Origin: an uncultured bacterium
GTDB taxonomy: Bacteria > Bacillota > Clostridia > Lachnospirales > Anaerotignaceae
Length of the DNA: 18,450 bases
Direction of reading: 5' to 3'
NCBI GenBank assembly: GCA_905214825.1
Contig: CAJMNV010000021.1
Coordinates: 1-18,450, forward strand
Below the pieces are notes generated by a model. That model searched no databases. It was not told the DNA's origin and saw only the letters and a list, made by a program, of their open reading frames with translations. The position numbers and the translations under genes were made by a program. This document shows, piece by piece, positions 1-7,245 of this stretch (position 1 is the stretch's first letter; the number at the start of each line of letters is the position of its first letter).

Positions 1-744
1 GCAAAAGATTTGCAGGCGTATTTATATCTTGCAGAAAATCCAAATAGCGACCAAGCATTGTTGCGTATTGCCAATAAACCAAAGAGATACATCAGTAAAG
101 CATTGTTGGCAGAAGCAAAACAAATGCCTTATGGATTGTTGCGTAGTCTACACGTTTGCCCATCGTTGCAAAAATGGCAGGTGGAACAGTTGGAACGTTT
201 GGAAATAGATTTGATACAAATCAAAAGAAGAAAACCATATGAAGCATTACGCTATATCCGCAATGTTGTGGGATATGATGAATATTTGGCAGATTATGCT
301 ATATATCGCAAAGCAAATTTACCATCTATGTTGGAAATAGCAGATGAAATAACAGAAACGGCAAAAGGAATAGAAGATTTTCTGATGTTTGGGCAAAGAT
401 TGGAAGAAATGAGCATACAAATGAAAGAACAATCGAAAACAACACGAAATCATCAAAAAGCAGTGACATTGACAACATTTCATTCTGCAAAAGGTTTGGA
501 ATTTGAAGCAGTGTTTTTGCCATCTATGGTAGAGGGTGTTTTGCCATATGAAAAAAGCAAAGAAGGTCTATTGTTGGAAGAAGAACGCCGTCTTTGTTAT
601 GTAGGGATTACCAGAACAAAAGACAGGCTTTATATTTCTTTTGCCAAAAACAGATATGACAAACCTGCAAAACCCTCTCGTTTTTTGAAAGAAATGGGTC
701 TGGATATGTCTGTACTGATTCAAAAAAATAAAAGGAAAATTTAA
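1..744 (+). CDS. UvrD/PcrA-type superfamily 1 DNA helicase, C-terminal part (5' truncated by window edge)
   Basis: ATP-dependent 3'-5' DNA helicase of the UvrD/Rep/PcrA group, acting in DNA repair or replication restart. The reading frame is open from base 1 (A-K-D-L...) with no start codon or ribosome site at its beginning, so the gene starts upstream. About 247 residues are visible, against roughly 700 for the family. The C-terminal helicase motifs are clear. Motif V is at about nt 469-507 (TTFHSAKGLEFE), and motif VI is at about nt 577-630 (EERRLCYVGITRTKDRL), whose Arg contacts the ATP gamma phosphate. Walker A and B lie outside the window, so the ATPase itself cannot be checked. The tail ends in a basic stretch (QKNKRKI). 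The family call is secure; which paralogue it is (PcrA, UvrD or a shorter relative) cannot be decided from this part. Confidence 0.93.
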   Translation, partial: AKDLQAYLYLAENPNSDQALLRIANKPKRYISKALLAEAKQMPYGLLRSLHVCPSLQKWQVEQLERLEIDLIQIKRRKPYEALRYIRNVVGYDEYLADYAIYRKANLPSMLEIADEITETAKGIEDFLMFGQRLEEMSIQMKEQSKTTRNHQKAVTLTTFHSAKGLEFEAVFLPSMVEGVLPYEKSKEGLLLEEERRLCYVGITRTKDRLYISFAKNRYDKPAKPSRFLKEMGLDMSVLIQKNKRKI

Positions 745-775
745 GAAAGAGTTAAAAAACAAATGATACAATTTT

Positions 776-790
776 GTTATAATACTACCA
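776..790 (+). promoter_or_regulatory. Extended -10 promoter for the seven-gene envelope cassette
   Basis: A perfect TATAAT lies at 778-783, preceded by TG at 775-776 with one base between, which makes a full extended -10. No good -35 is visible at the right spacing (TTAAAA at 752-757 would be 20 bp away), and extended -10 promoters often lack one. Transcription would begin around 790, about 30 bases before the first start codon at 821. It is the only promoter-like sequence noticed ahead of the cassette. Confidence 0.6.
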
Positions 791-820
791 TGGGAATATA
801 TGTAAAGTGGGAGGTAAAAT

Positions 821-3349
821 ATGAAGTATCAGCAAAAACAAAAGTGGAAAAAAAGAATTGCTGCAATCATTGCATTGCTCATTGCCATAATTATGGTAAT
901 GGGGTTGATATTGCCTGTGTTTGCCGCACAAACAACCACAATCAATGCAGGCACAGAAGAAGTGGAAGAAGAAACTACAACAGAAATTAAACTACAACAA
1001 GAAATTGGCAAAGAACGGTTTGAAATGAATGTATCTGCTGGCTTTGATGGGACGTATTTGGTTGAGCATATAACACCTGTTTTGGCAGAGGTCACAAATT
1101 TGGGACAGTCATTTCATGGAGAAATACAAGCAAAAGTGTATATTTATGAAGATATGAATATTTTGGAATATGCTTTGTATAGCCAAAAATTGGATTTGGA
1201 ACAAGGCAATACCAAAAAAATAGCAATGGATCTGCCGCTGAATACCATTGTGAAAGCAATGGAGGTTACATTGATTGATGAAAAAGGTACTGTGGTATAT
1301 CGAAAAAATGTACCTATGAAAGCAAAACGTGTGGATACAATGATGGTAGGGGTATTGTCGGAACATTTAGAAACGGTACAGTATTTTTCAGAATTTCAAC
1401 CAAAAAATGTAGAAAAGGAAAGGTCTTACACATATTTTTTAGATGAAAAAACATTTCCTGTAAGTGAAGCAGTGATGCAAAATTTTCAAGCGGTTGTCAT
1501 AGATGATTTTGATACAAAACGTTTGTCTGATGTGCAAAGAAAAACATTGCAAAATTGGGTCAGCAATGGCGGATTGTTGTTGCTGGGTACAGGGCCACAA
1601 GCAAATAAAGTGTTATCTGGATTGGATTTTGTGGAAGTAACGATAGATGGTGGCAGTAGTGTGACAACACTTTCCGATATGTCTGGAAATACCATTGTGT
1701 TATCTGCACCCATGCAGACAGCTGATATCAAAGGGGAAACATTGTATGCACAAAATAATGTATTGTCAAAATTGAAATATGGCAATGGGGCGGTGTTGAT
1801 TCATCATTTTGCATTGGGATTAAAACCATTTTCTGATTTGCAAAACAATACAGGTTTGTTGGCGAATTGGTATGAAGTCGTGGAACCACTCCATTTTACT
1901 GAAAATATACAACAAAATGTCAATTTTGAATATTTGGCAAATTTGTTTCCGCCTTTTTCCGCAAAGAGTGTGTATTTGATGTTTAGTGGCATTATACTGT
2001 ATATTTTGTTAGCTTGCCCCGTTGTATATTATATATTAAAGAAAAAAGATAAAAGGGAACTGGGCTGGATTGTCATTCCTGTGCTGGCTGTGGTATTTTT
2101 GGGGATTATGTCTGTGATGACACAAAACAGCCCATATAAAAAGAATTTGTTTCATTCTGTGGCAATGGTAGAAATGAAAGAAAATACACCCACAGCAGAA
2201 GCAAAAGTTTATATGGCAATGAAATCTCCAAAAACAGGTACATTGGATTTTGAAACAGAAGAAAATATTCCTGTTGAACCAATGTATACAAGACGTTATT
2301 ATAGAGATAATGCACAACCAATAGAAGAATGTAAATATAAAGTATTGTATGATGATGAAAAAACAGATCTGACGTTCTATCATGGTGGTACATGGGAAAC
2401 ACATACCGTCACAGCAAATACAGTTTTGAATTTGGGCGGTAGTGTGGATTGTGATGTGGTATTTGATGGAAAGGCAGTCAAAGGCAGTGTGACCAATCAT
2501 ACCAATGTACATTTTGTAGACGCATTGTTGGAAGTGGGTAATTTTTATGTCAAAATTGGGGAAATTCCTGCAGGTGGTACCATACAAGTAAACCAAACAA
2601 TCAATAAAAGACAATTAAAAGAAACAAGCCTGTATTCTCAAATTACAATCGCATTGTATGAAAATGAATATGGAGAAGATACAAGTTTGATGAATTTGGT
2701 TAATACAGGTGTCATTTCCGCAAGAGAAGGGTATCGCTTGAGTAGAGAAAGAGATTTCGTAGAACAAGTCAGAAATGCATATGTATATGGTACAGCCGGC
2801 TGGAATAACAAACATGAAATTTGCAAATTTTATGGTTTTAGTGAAACACCAATATTTGGTGGAAACAAATACATCAATGGAAAACCTGTTATAGAAAGTA
2901 GCATAAATATGTATTATGCCTCTTTTCAACAAGATTTATCAAAAGTAAAAGAATTTGATTTGCCATTTAGTGTATTTCCATCAGCAGAGGATTTCCAAAA
3001 CGAAAGTGTTTATTTAGAGTATGACAGTTGGGATAATTCTTACAATCTCACAAATGACAAAAATATGGAAACAGAAGTGATATTGCCATATAACATTGGA
3101 AAAGATGTGCGTGTGGATACCATACAATTTTATTTAGCTGATGATATGTATCAAAATGGTTTGACGCAACCATCACAAATTTATAATAACAAAACACAAC
3201 AGTGGGAAGAATTGAAAGATAGTCCTTATACTCCTGCGGCAGATTATTTGAATGAAAAAGGACAAATACAAATGAAAATATTTATGGCAGAACATGGCTA
3301 TATCACCGTGCCAAAATTGCGTGTGAAGGGAGGCGGTTTGTATGCTTGA
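821..3349 (+). CDS. Large membrane-anchored exported protein with GATase-like domain, first gene of ABC/vWA cassette
   Basis: The function is unknown; it is probably an extracytoplasmic partner of the ABC transporter encoded next. The 842-residue protein starts at an ATG with GGGAGG at 809-814. Residues 1-36 are a basic stretch plus hydrophobic segment ending in VFA-AQ, which looks like a cleavable signal peptide. Residues about 45-170 look like a beta-rich domain. Residues about 174-290 read like the class I glutamine-amidotransferase-like (DUF4350/ThuA-type) fold: a VGVLSEH strand, then a VVIDDFDTKRLSD stretch and WVSNGGLLLLGTGP. No catalytic Cys-His-Glu triad is evident. Two membrane segments (about 384-405 and 416-434) flank a short basic loop (KKKDKRE), so the remaining 400 residues should return outside. 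This topology recalls auxiliary subunits such as GldG of Gld-type ABC systems, which is an inference from architecture only. The 3' end overlaps the ATPase start by 8 bp, implying coupled translation. Confidence 0.85.
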   Translation: MKYQQKQKWKKRIAAIIALLIAIIMVMGLILPVFAAQTTTINAGTEEVEEETTTEIKLQQEIGKERFEMNVSAGFDGTYLVEHITPVLAEVTNLGQSFHGEIQAKVYIYEDMNILEYALYSQKLDLEQGNTKKIAMDLPLNTIVKAMEVTLIDEKGTVVYRKNVPMKAKRVDTMMVGVLSEHLETVQYFSEFQPKNVEKERSYTYFLDEKTFPVSEAVMQNFQAVVIDDFDTKRLSDVQRKTLQNWVSNGGLLLLGTGPQANKVLSGLDFVEVTIDGGSSVTTLSDMSGNTIVLSAPMQTADIKGETLYAQNNVLSKLKYGNGAVLIHHFALGLKPFSDLQNNTGLLANWYEVVEPLHFTENIQQNVNFEYLANLFPPFSAKSVYLMFSGIILYILLACPVVYYILKKKDKRELGWIVIPVLAVVFLGIMSVMTQNSPYKKNLFHSVAMVEMKENTPTAEAKVYMAMKSPKTGTLDFETEENIPVEPMYTRRYYRDNAQPIEECKYKVLYDDEKTDLTFYHGGTWETHTVTANTVLNLGGSVDCDVVFDGKAVKGSVTNHTNVHFVDALLEVGNFYVKIGEIPAGGTIQVNQTINKRQLKETSLYSQITIALYENEYGEDTSLMNLVNTGVISAREGYRLSRERDFVEQVRNAYVYGTAGWNNKHEICKFYGFSETPIFGGNKYINGKPVIESSINMYYASFQQDLSKVKEFDLPFSVFPSAEDFQNESVYLEYDSWDNSYNLTNDKNMETEVILPYNIGKDVRVDTIQFYLADDMYQNGLTQPSQIYNNKTQQWEELKDSPYTPAADYLNEKGQIQMKIFMAEHGYITVPKLRVKGGGLYA

Positions 3350-4268
3350 ACTGCGTAATTTGGTGAAACAATATGGAAAATTTACAGCAGTAGACCATTT
3401 GGATTTAACCATACCAGATGGCAGTATATTTGGTTTTGTAGGACCAAATGGTGCAGGTAAAACAACTACCATGCGTATGATGGCAGGTTTGTTGCGGGCA
3501 ACAGATGGCAGTATATTGCTCAATGATGTGGATATGACAAAAAATGCAACATTGTTGCGTAGCAAAATTGGTTATATGCCCGACTTTTTTGGTGTGTATG
3601 ACAATTTGAAAGTGACAGAATATATGGATTTTTATGCGGGTACATATGAAATTCCCTACAAAGAAAGAGATGCCATTATCCATAATTTGTTGGAAATTGT
3701 AGACCTTTCTCACAAAAAAGAGGCATACGTGGATAGTTTATCCAGAGGTATGAAACAACGTCTTTGTTTGGCAAGAAGTTTGGTACATGACCCAGATTTA
3801 CTGATATTAGACGAACCTGCATCCGGGCTTGACCCAAGGGCAAGGATAGAAATGAAGGAAGTGCTAAAACAGTTGCAGGTGATGGGGAAAACCGTTGTCA
3901 TAAGTTCGCATATATTGCCAGAATTGGCAGAAATGTGTACAGAAGTGGGTATTATCAATCATGGCAAAGTGGCAACACAAGGTACTGTGCAAGAAATTAT
4001 GCGGAAATTGACACAAAAACGTATCATTCATGTGAAGTTTATGGGAGATGCACAACCAGTAATAAAAATTTTGCAACAAATGCCTATGATACAAAATATT
4101 GAAGAACAAACAACAGATGTACAATTTGCATTTGATGGTACAGAGGAGCAGTTGGCAGATGTTTTGAAACAGCTTGTGGTTGCTGATATTCCTGTGTTGT
4201 CGTTCCAAGAAAAAGAAGGGAATTTAGAAGAAATCTTTATGCAAGTAACAGGAGGGAAAATGGTATGA
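3342..4268 (+). CDS. ABC transporter ATP-binding protein (ABC-2/NatA-like exporter)
   Basis: Cytoplasmic ATPase that powers the ABC-2 permease encoded just downstream. It has 308 residues with all the main motifs: Walker A GPNGAGKT at 34-41, signature LSRGMKQR at 133-140, Walker B LLILDEP at 153-159 followed by the D-loop SGLD, and the switch His at 190 (VISSH). The Q-loop position reads GYMPD rather than GYxPQ, so the usual Gln is Asp81; such acidic replacements occur in the multidrug/NatA-like ABC-2 group. Residues 215-308 form the extra C-terminal domain common in that group. Start ATG 3342 has AAGGGAGG at 3326-3333. It overlaps both neighbours (8 bp upstream, 4 bp downstream). The family is certain; the transported substrate is unknown. 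Confidence 0.95.
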   Translation: MLELRNLVKQYGKFTAVDHLDLTIPDGSIFGFVGPNGAGKTTTMRMMAGLLRATDGSILLNDVDMTKNATLLRSKIGYMPDFFGVYDNLKVTEYMDFYAGTYEIPYKERDAIIHNLLEIVDLSHKKEAYVDSLSRGMKQRLCLARSLVHDPDLLILDEPASGLDPRARIEMKEVLKQLQVMGKTVVISSHILPELAEMCTEVGIINHGKVATQGTVQEIMRKLTQKRIIHVKFMGDAQPVIKILQQMPMIQNIEEQTTDVQFAFDGTEEQLADVLKQLVVADIPVLSFQEKEGNLEEIFMQVTGGKMV

Positions 4269-5143
4269 TAAACCCTGTATTACGCAGAGAAGCCATCACC
4301 ACCATGAGAAATTGGAAAACATATGGTGCTTTGGCAATATTTTTGATAATCACAGCTTTGGGAGCAAATTTCTTTGTATATGTGAGTATGTTCCAAAACT
4401 ATAATTTGTCTTTTGACCCACAAAACATGACTGTGCTTTACATTGTGTTGGCGTCGATACAGATGGGATTGGTGATGTTGGTAGCACCTGCTGTGGCGGC
4501 AGGTAGTATCAGCGGTGAGAGAGAACGTCAGACATTGGATTTGCTTTTGGTGACAAAAATGAGCCCACTTTCGATTGTGATAGGGAAATTGATGGCATCA
4601 TTGATGTATATATTGCTTTTGATTGTAGGGGCATTGCCGATATTTGGTATTGCATTTTACTTTGGCAGTGTATCGGTATTGCAAATATTGGAACTGTTTT
4701 TATTTGTGTTGGTGAATGCCTGCATGGTGGGGGCAATATCCGTATTTTTTTCTTGTGTGTTCAAAAAGACCATTACGTCGATTGTATTGATGTACTTGGT
4801 GATTGGTGTGCTGTGTTTTGGTACATTGTTGTTGTTGGGATTTATATTGATTTCTGCAACAATGGCAGAAAATGGCGAAATACCGCTTTTGGTAAGTGTG
4901 TTGGTATTGATACCAAATCCAGGAGTGGCTTTTTTCTCCATGATAGATACACAACTTGGTACAGATATTGTAAGTGTTGTGATGAGTAATGTACCAGATG
5001 TTTCTTCTATGGAGCTGTGGATGGCATCGCATATGTGGTTGTTGCATATGGTGTTTGATATTGTGGTAGCAGTTGTGTTTGTGTTGCTGGCTGCCAAAAC
5101 GATAAATCCTGTCAGAGAACAAAAAAGGAGTCGTAAAAAATGA
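4265..5143 (+). CDS. ABC-2 type transporter permease
   Basis: Integral membrane partner of the preceding ATPase. The protein has 292 residues and about six hydrophobic segments (roughly 20-42, 57-80, 108-132, 140-162, 168-197 and 255-280). The hallmark cytoplasmic loop between the second and third segments is present: AGSISGERERQTLDLLL followed by TKMSPLSIVIGKL, typical of ABC-2 permeases of the NatB/GldF-like kind, where it contacts the ATPase. Only one permease gene is seen, so the transporter would be a homodimer of this subunit with two copies of the ATPase. The start overlaps the ATPase stop by ATGA (4265-4268) and GGAGGG lies at 4251-4256. The C-terminus is strongly basic (REQKRSRKK), consistent with a cytoplasmic end. 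Confidence 0.93.
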   Translation: MINPVLRREAITTMRNWKTYGALAIFLIITALGANFFVYVSMFQNYNLSFDPQNMTVLYIVLASIQMGLVMLVAPAVAAGSISGERERQTLDLLLVTKMSPLSIVIGKLMASLMYILLLIVGALPIFGIAFYFGSVSVLQILELFLFVLVNACMVGAISVFFSCVFKKTITSIVLMYLVIGVLCFGTLLLLGFILISATMAENGEIPLLVSVLVLIPNPGVAFFSMIDTQLGTDIVSVVMSNVPDVSSMELWMASHMWLLHMVFDIVVAVVFVLLAAKTINPVREQKRSRKK

Positions 5144-6600
5144 AAGAATTTCTGCGGTTGCTGTTTCCGCTGAAAAGAAAAATGATGGCGGAACGGTTTT
5201 GCAAATGGTTTTTGATATGGGAAACAATAGCAGGCGGTATGAGTGTTGCTGTCATTTTATTATCTAAATTTTATCGTATAGATGGTGTTTTTGCTTTGTG
5301 CAGTGGTTTGCTTTTGTGTGGGTTGGTTGCAACGATTATCACAGCGTTTTTTGTAAAAAAAGTAACAGCAAAAGAAACTGCGCTCACAGCGGATGCATGT
5401 GGTGGTGCAGAACGTATGATTACAACGATGGAGTTGCTACAAAGAGGCACAAAAAACGAAGTGGAAGTTTTGGCAGTGGCAGATGGTTTTGCCAATGCAA
5501 AAACACAAAATTTTGCAAAACAATATCATATACTTTTGCCAAAAAAATGGTTGCGTCTGTGTGGTATGGTGTTTGTGCTTTTGGTGTGTGTGGGATTTGT
5601 TCCCATACAAAGAGAACCAGAAGCAAAGGTGTTTGTGAATGCAAAATTGGAAAAAATAGGGCAAGTGCAAGAAGAAACGAAAGAAGATATGACAAAAGAA
5701 GAAGAAAAAATATTTGCACAAACGATAAAAAGTTTGGAAAAAGAATTGAAACAATCCAAAACACAAAAACAAGCAGAACATGCCATACAGCAAGCACAAC
5801 AAGAAATGAAAACACTGGAAAAACAAAGTGTTTCCAAAGATTTGAAAGCATTGGCAGAAACATTGCAAAAACAAAGTGGTATGGAGCAACTGGCAAACGA
5901 AATGGAAAAAGGCAATGGCAAAGGAATTTCTGCGGCAATACAAAATATTATGCAACAATTACAAAGTATGTCCGCTGAACAAAAAGGTACATTGGCACAA
6001 GCATTGGCACAAACAGAAATTTTTGATGCAGATATGCAACAAGCGTTAGAACAGTTGCAAGAGGCTTTACAAAATGATGCGGATTTACAAGAAATATTGG
6101 AAAATTTAGAAAAAGTTGCAGTGGGACAGGCAAATCAAAATGCCAATTTGCGATATGGTTTGCAACAAATGAACCAAGTTTTGGCAGAAAATGCATTGCA
6201 AAGCCCTTCGCAAAGTCTAGGCAATCAAAGCGGAGCGGGAAACGGCAATGGGCAACAAGGCAATGGCGGCGGAGCGGGAAACGGCAGTATAAATGGTGGT
6301 CAAGGTATGGGGACGTCTGGACAGGGCAGAGGTTCAGGGCATATAGAGTCTGAAAAAATTTATACCCGTTTTGCTGCAAAAAAAGCAGGCGAAGATGTAC
6401 AAATACAAGGCACAGATACACAAATGGGACAAACAACGATGACACAACATCATACCATGGGAGAACGTGGCGAAAGTGTGCCATATGATACCGTATATCA
6501 ACAATACCGCAACGATGCTATGTGTACTTTGGACGAACAAAATATTCCATATGGTATGAAAACATTGGTTTCTGATTATTTTTCTACATTAGAACAATAG
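5140..6600 (+). CDS. Membrane-anchored coiled-coil protein, DUF4175-like
   Basis: Not assigned a function. It has 486 residues. The N-terminal 160 residues hold hydrophobic segments at about 24-42, 48-72 and 140-156, with a cytoplasmic-looking stretch between the second and third. This arrangement resembles the DUF4175 family found in some vWA/MoxR-type operons; that resemblance is by eye only. Residues about 165-350 are almost entirely Lys/Glu/Gln/Ala and predicted helical or coiled coil, with heptad-like Leu and Met spacing. Residues about 360-405 are a flexible Gly/Asn/Gln/Ser stretch containing a 17-bp DNA direct repeat (6231-6247 and 6270-6286). A final 70-residue segment looks folded again (QYRNDAMCTLDEQNIPYGM). 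The start ATG overlaps the permease stop by 4 bp, with AAGGAG at 5125-5130. It could be a scaffold or extracytoplasmic rod for the cassette's complex. Confidence 0.8.
   Translation: MKEFLRLLFPLKRKMMAERFCKWFLIWETIAGGMSVAVILLSKFYRIDGVFALCSGLLLCGLVATIITAFFVKKVTAKETALTADACGGAERMITTMELLQRGTKNEVEVLAVADGFANAKTQNFAKQYHILLPKKWLRLCGMVFVLLVCVGFVPIQREPEAKVFVNAKLEKIGQVQEETKEDMTKEEEKIFAQTIKSLEKELKQSKTQKQAEHAIQQAQQEMKTLEKQSVSKDLKALAETLQKQSGMEQLANEMEKGNGKGISAAIQNIMQQLQSMSAEQKGTLAQALAQTEIFDADMQQALEQLQEALQNDADLQEILENLEKVAVGQANQNANLRYGLQQMNQVLAENALQSPSQSLGNQSGAGNGNGQQGNGGGAGNGSINGGQGMGTSGQGRGSGHIESEKIYTRFAAKKAGEDVQIQGTDTQMGQTTMTQHHTMGERGESVPYDTVYQQYRNDAMCTLDEQNIPYGMKTLVSDYFSTLEQ
6231..6286 (+). repeat. 17-bp direct repeat inside the Gly/Asn-rich linker
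   Basis: CGGAGCGGGAAACGGCA occurs at 6231-6247 and again, identically, at 6270-6286, 39 bp apart. The spacing is a multiple of three, so gain or loss of a copy would keep the frame. Both copies encode the same Gly-Ala-Gly-Asn-Gly type peptide. It is also locally much richer in G+C than the rest of the gene. Confidence 0.85.
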
Positions 6601-6620
6601 AGAACAATAGAGAATAATAG
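6591..6620 (+). repeat. Three tandem 10-bp repeats spanning a stop codon
   Basis: AGAACAATAG is repeated at 6591-6600 and 6601-6610, then AGAATAATAG (one change) at 6611-6620. The first copy ends exactly with the TAG stop codon of the coiled-coil protein gene, and the third runs into the GGAG ribosome site (6620-6623) of the lipoprotein gene. The unit is not a multiple of three, and each copy carries a TAG at its end. Confidence 0.9.
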
Positions 6621-6632
6621 GAGATTTTGATA

Positions 6633-7226
6633 ATGAAACAAAATAAAGTATGGATTTTTGGGATATTGACTGCTTTTTGTTTGAGTGGTTGTGGCGTATT
6701 GCCACAACAAGCACAGACAGAAATAAAACAAAGTATGGCAGAACTGGAAAATATCAAAAATGAAATGGGACAAACCATAAACGATGTAAAAACAGAAGTT
6801 GTACAAGAGTTAAAAGATATTCACTGGGCACAAGAAGTATTTTTGATTGGGGATACAGTCGAAAGAGAAAAATTGGTGTTGACAAGAACAGATTTGCAAG
6901 AACCACAAACCATCACGAAAACAAAGGATTTTATTGCCAATATGAACGTGAAAGAATGGAAGAAAGTTGATACTTTGCCTACGGATAAAGCACCTTTGGC
7001 AGTGTATGATGTAGAACGTACATTTGATATAGAGATGAATGGACATCATACAGAAAAAACGTTGATTTTGGCAAATATGATTGTATATGATGGTTATGTG
7101 CAGTTAAAGGTGTTGGACGGCGTGACAAAGTATTTGAATGATTTGATACCAAAAGATGCATTTTTTGTGACATATGAAACAGATAAAAGTGTGACAGATG
7201 GTTTGGTTGCATTTGGCACTGTATAA
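6633..7226 (+). CDS. Lipoprotein of unknown function
   Basis: The 197-residue protein is secreted and lipid-anchored. It begins MKQNKVW, continues with a short hydrophobic stretch and reaches a lipobox LSGC, with Cys20 as the predicted lipidated residue after signal peptidase II cleavage. A helical segment follows (about 25-65, Gln/Glu/Lys rich) and then a mixed alpha/beta domain to the end. No known domain was recognised. ATG 6633 is preferred over the in-frame TTG at 6627 because GGAG (6620-6623) is 9 bases from the ATG but only 3 from the TTG. The gap to the previous gene is 32 bp, filled by tandem repeats, and the next gene starts 19 bp after the stop. It is probably a structural or sensing part of the vWA/ABC cassette on the outer face of the membrane. 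Confidence 0.85.
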   Translation: MKQNKVWIFGILTAFCLSGCGVLPQQAQTEIKQSMAELENIKNEMGQTINDVKTEVVQELKDIHWAQEVFLIGDTVEREKLVLTRTDLQEPQTITKTKDFIANMNVKEWKKVDTLPTDKAPLAVYDVERTFDIEMNGHHTEKTLILANMIVYDGYVQLKVLDGVTKYLNDLIPKDAFFVTYETDKSVTDGLVAFGTV

Positions 7227-7245
7227 AATATAAGGGGGAAAAGGC

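Noticed and set aside
2036..2614. 192-codon open frame on the - strand
   Set aside because: It lies wholly inside the 842-residue protein gene and gives a Cys/His/Phe-rich product with no known features, as expected for antisense of AT-rich coding DNA.
5298..5978. 226-codon + strand frame overlapping the coiled-coil gene
   Set aside because: A shifted-frame shadow of the repetitive Lys/Gln codons, with no ribosome site; the overlapping frame has operon context and membrane segments.
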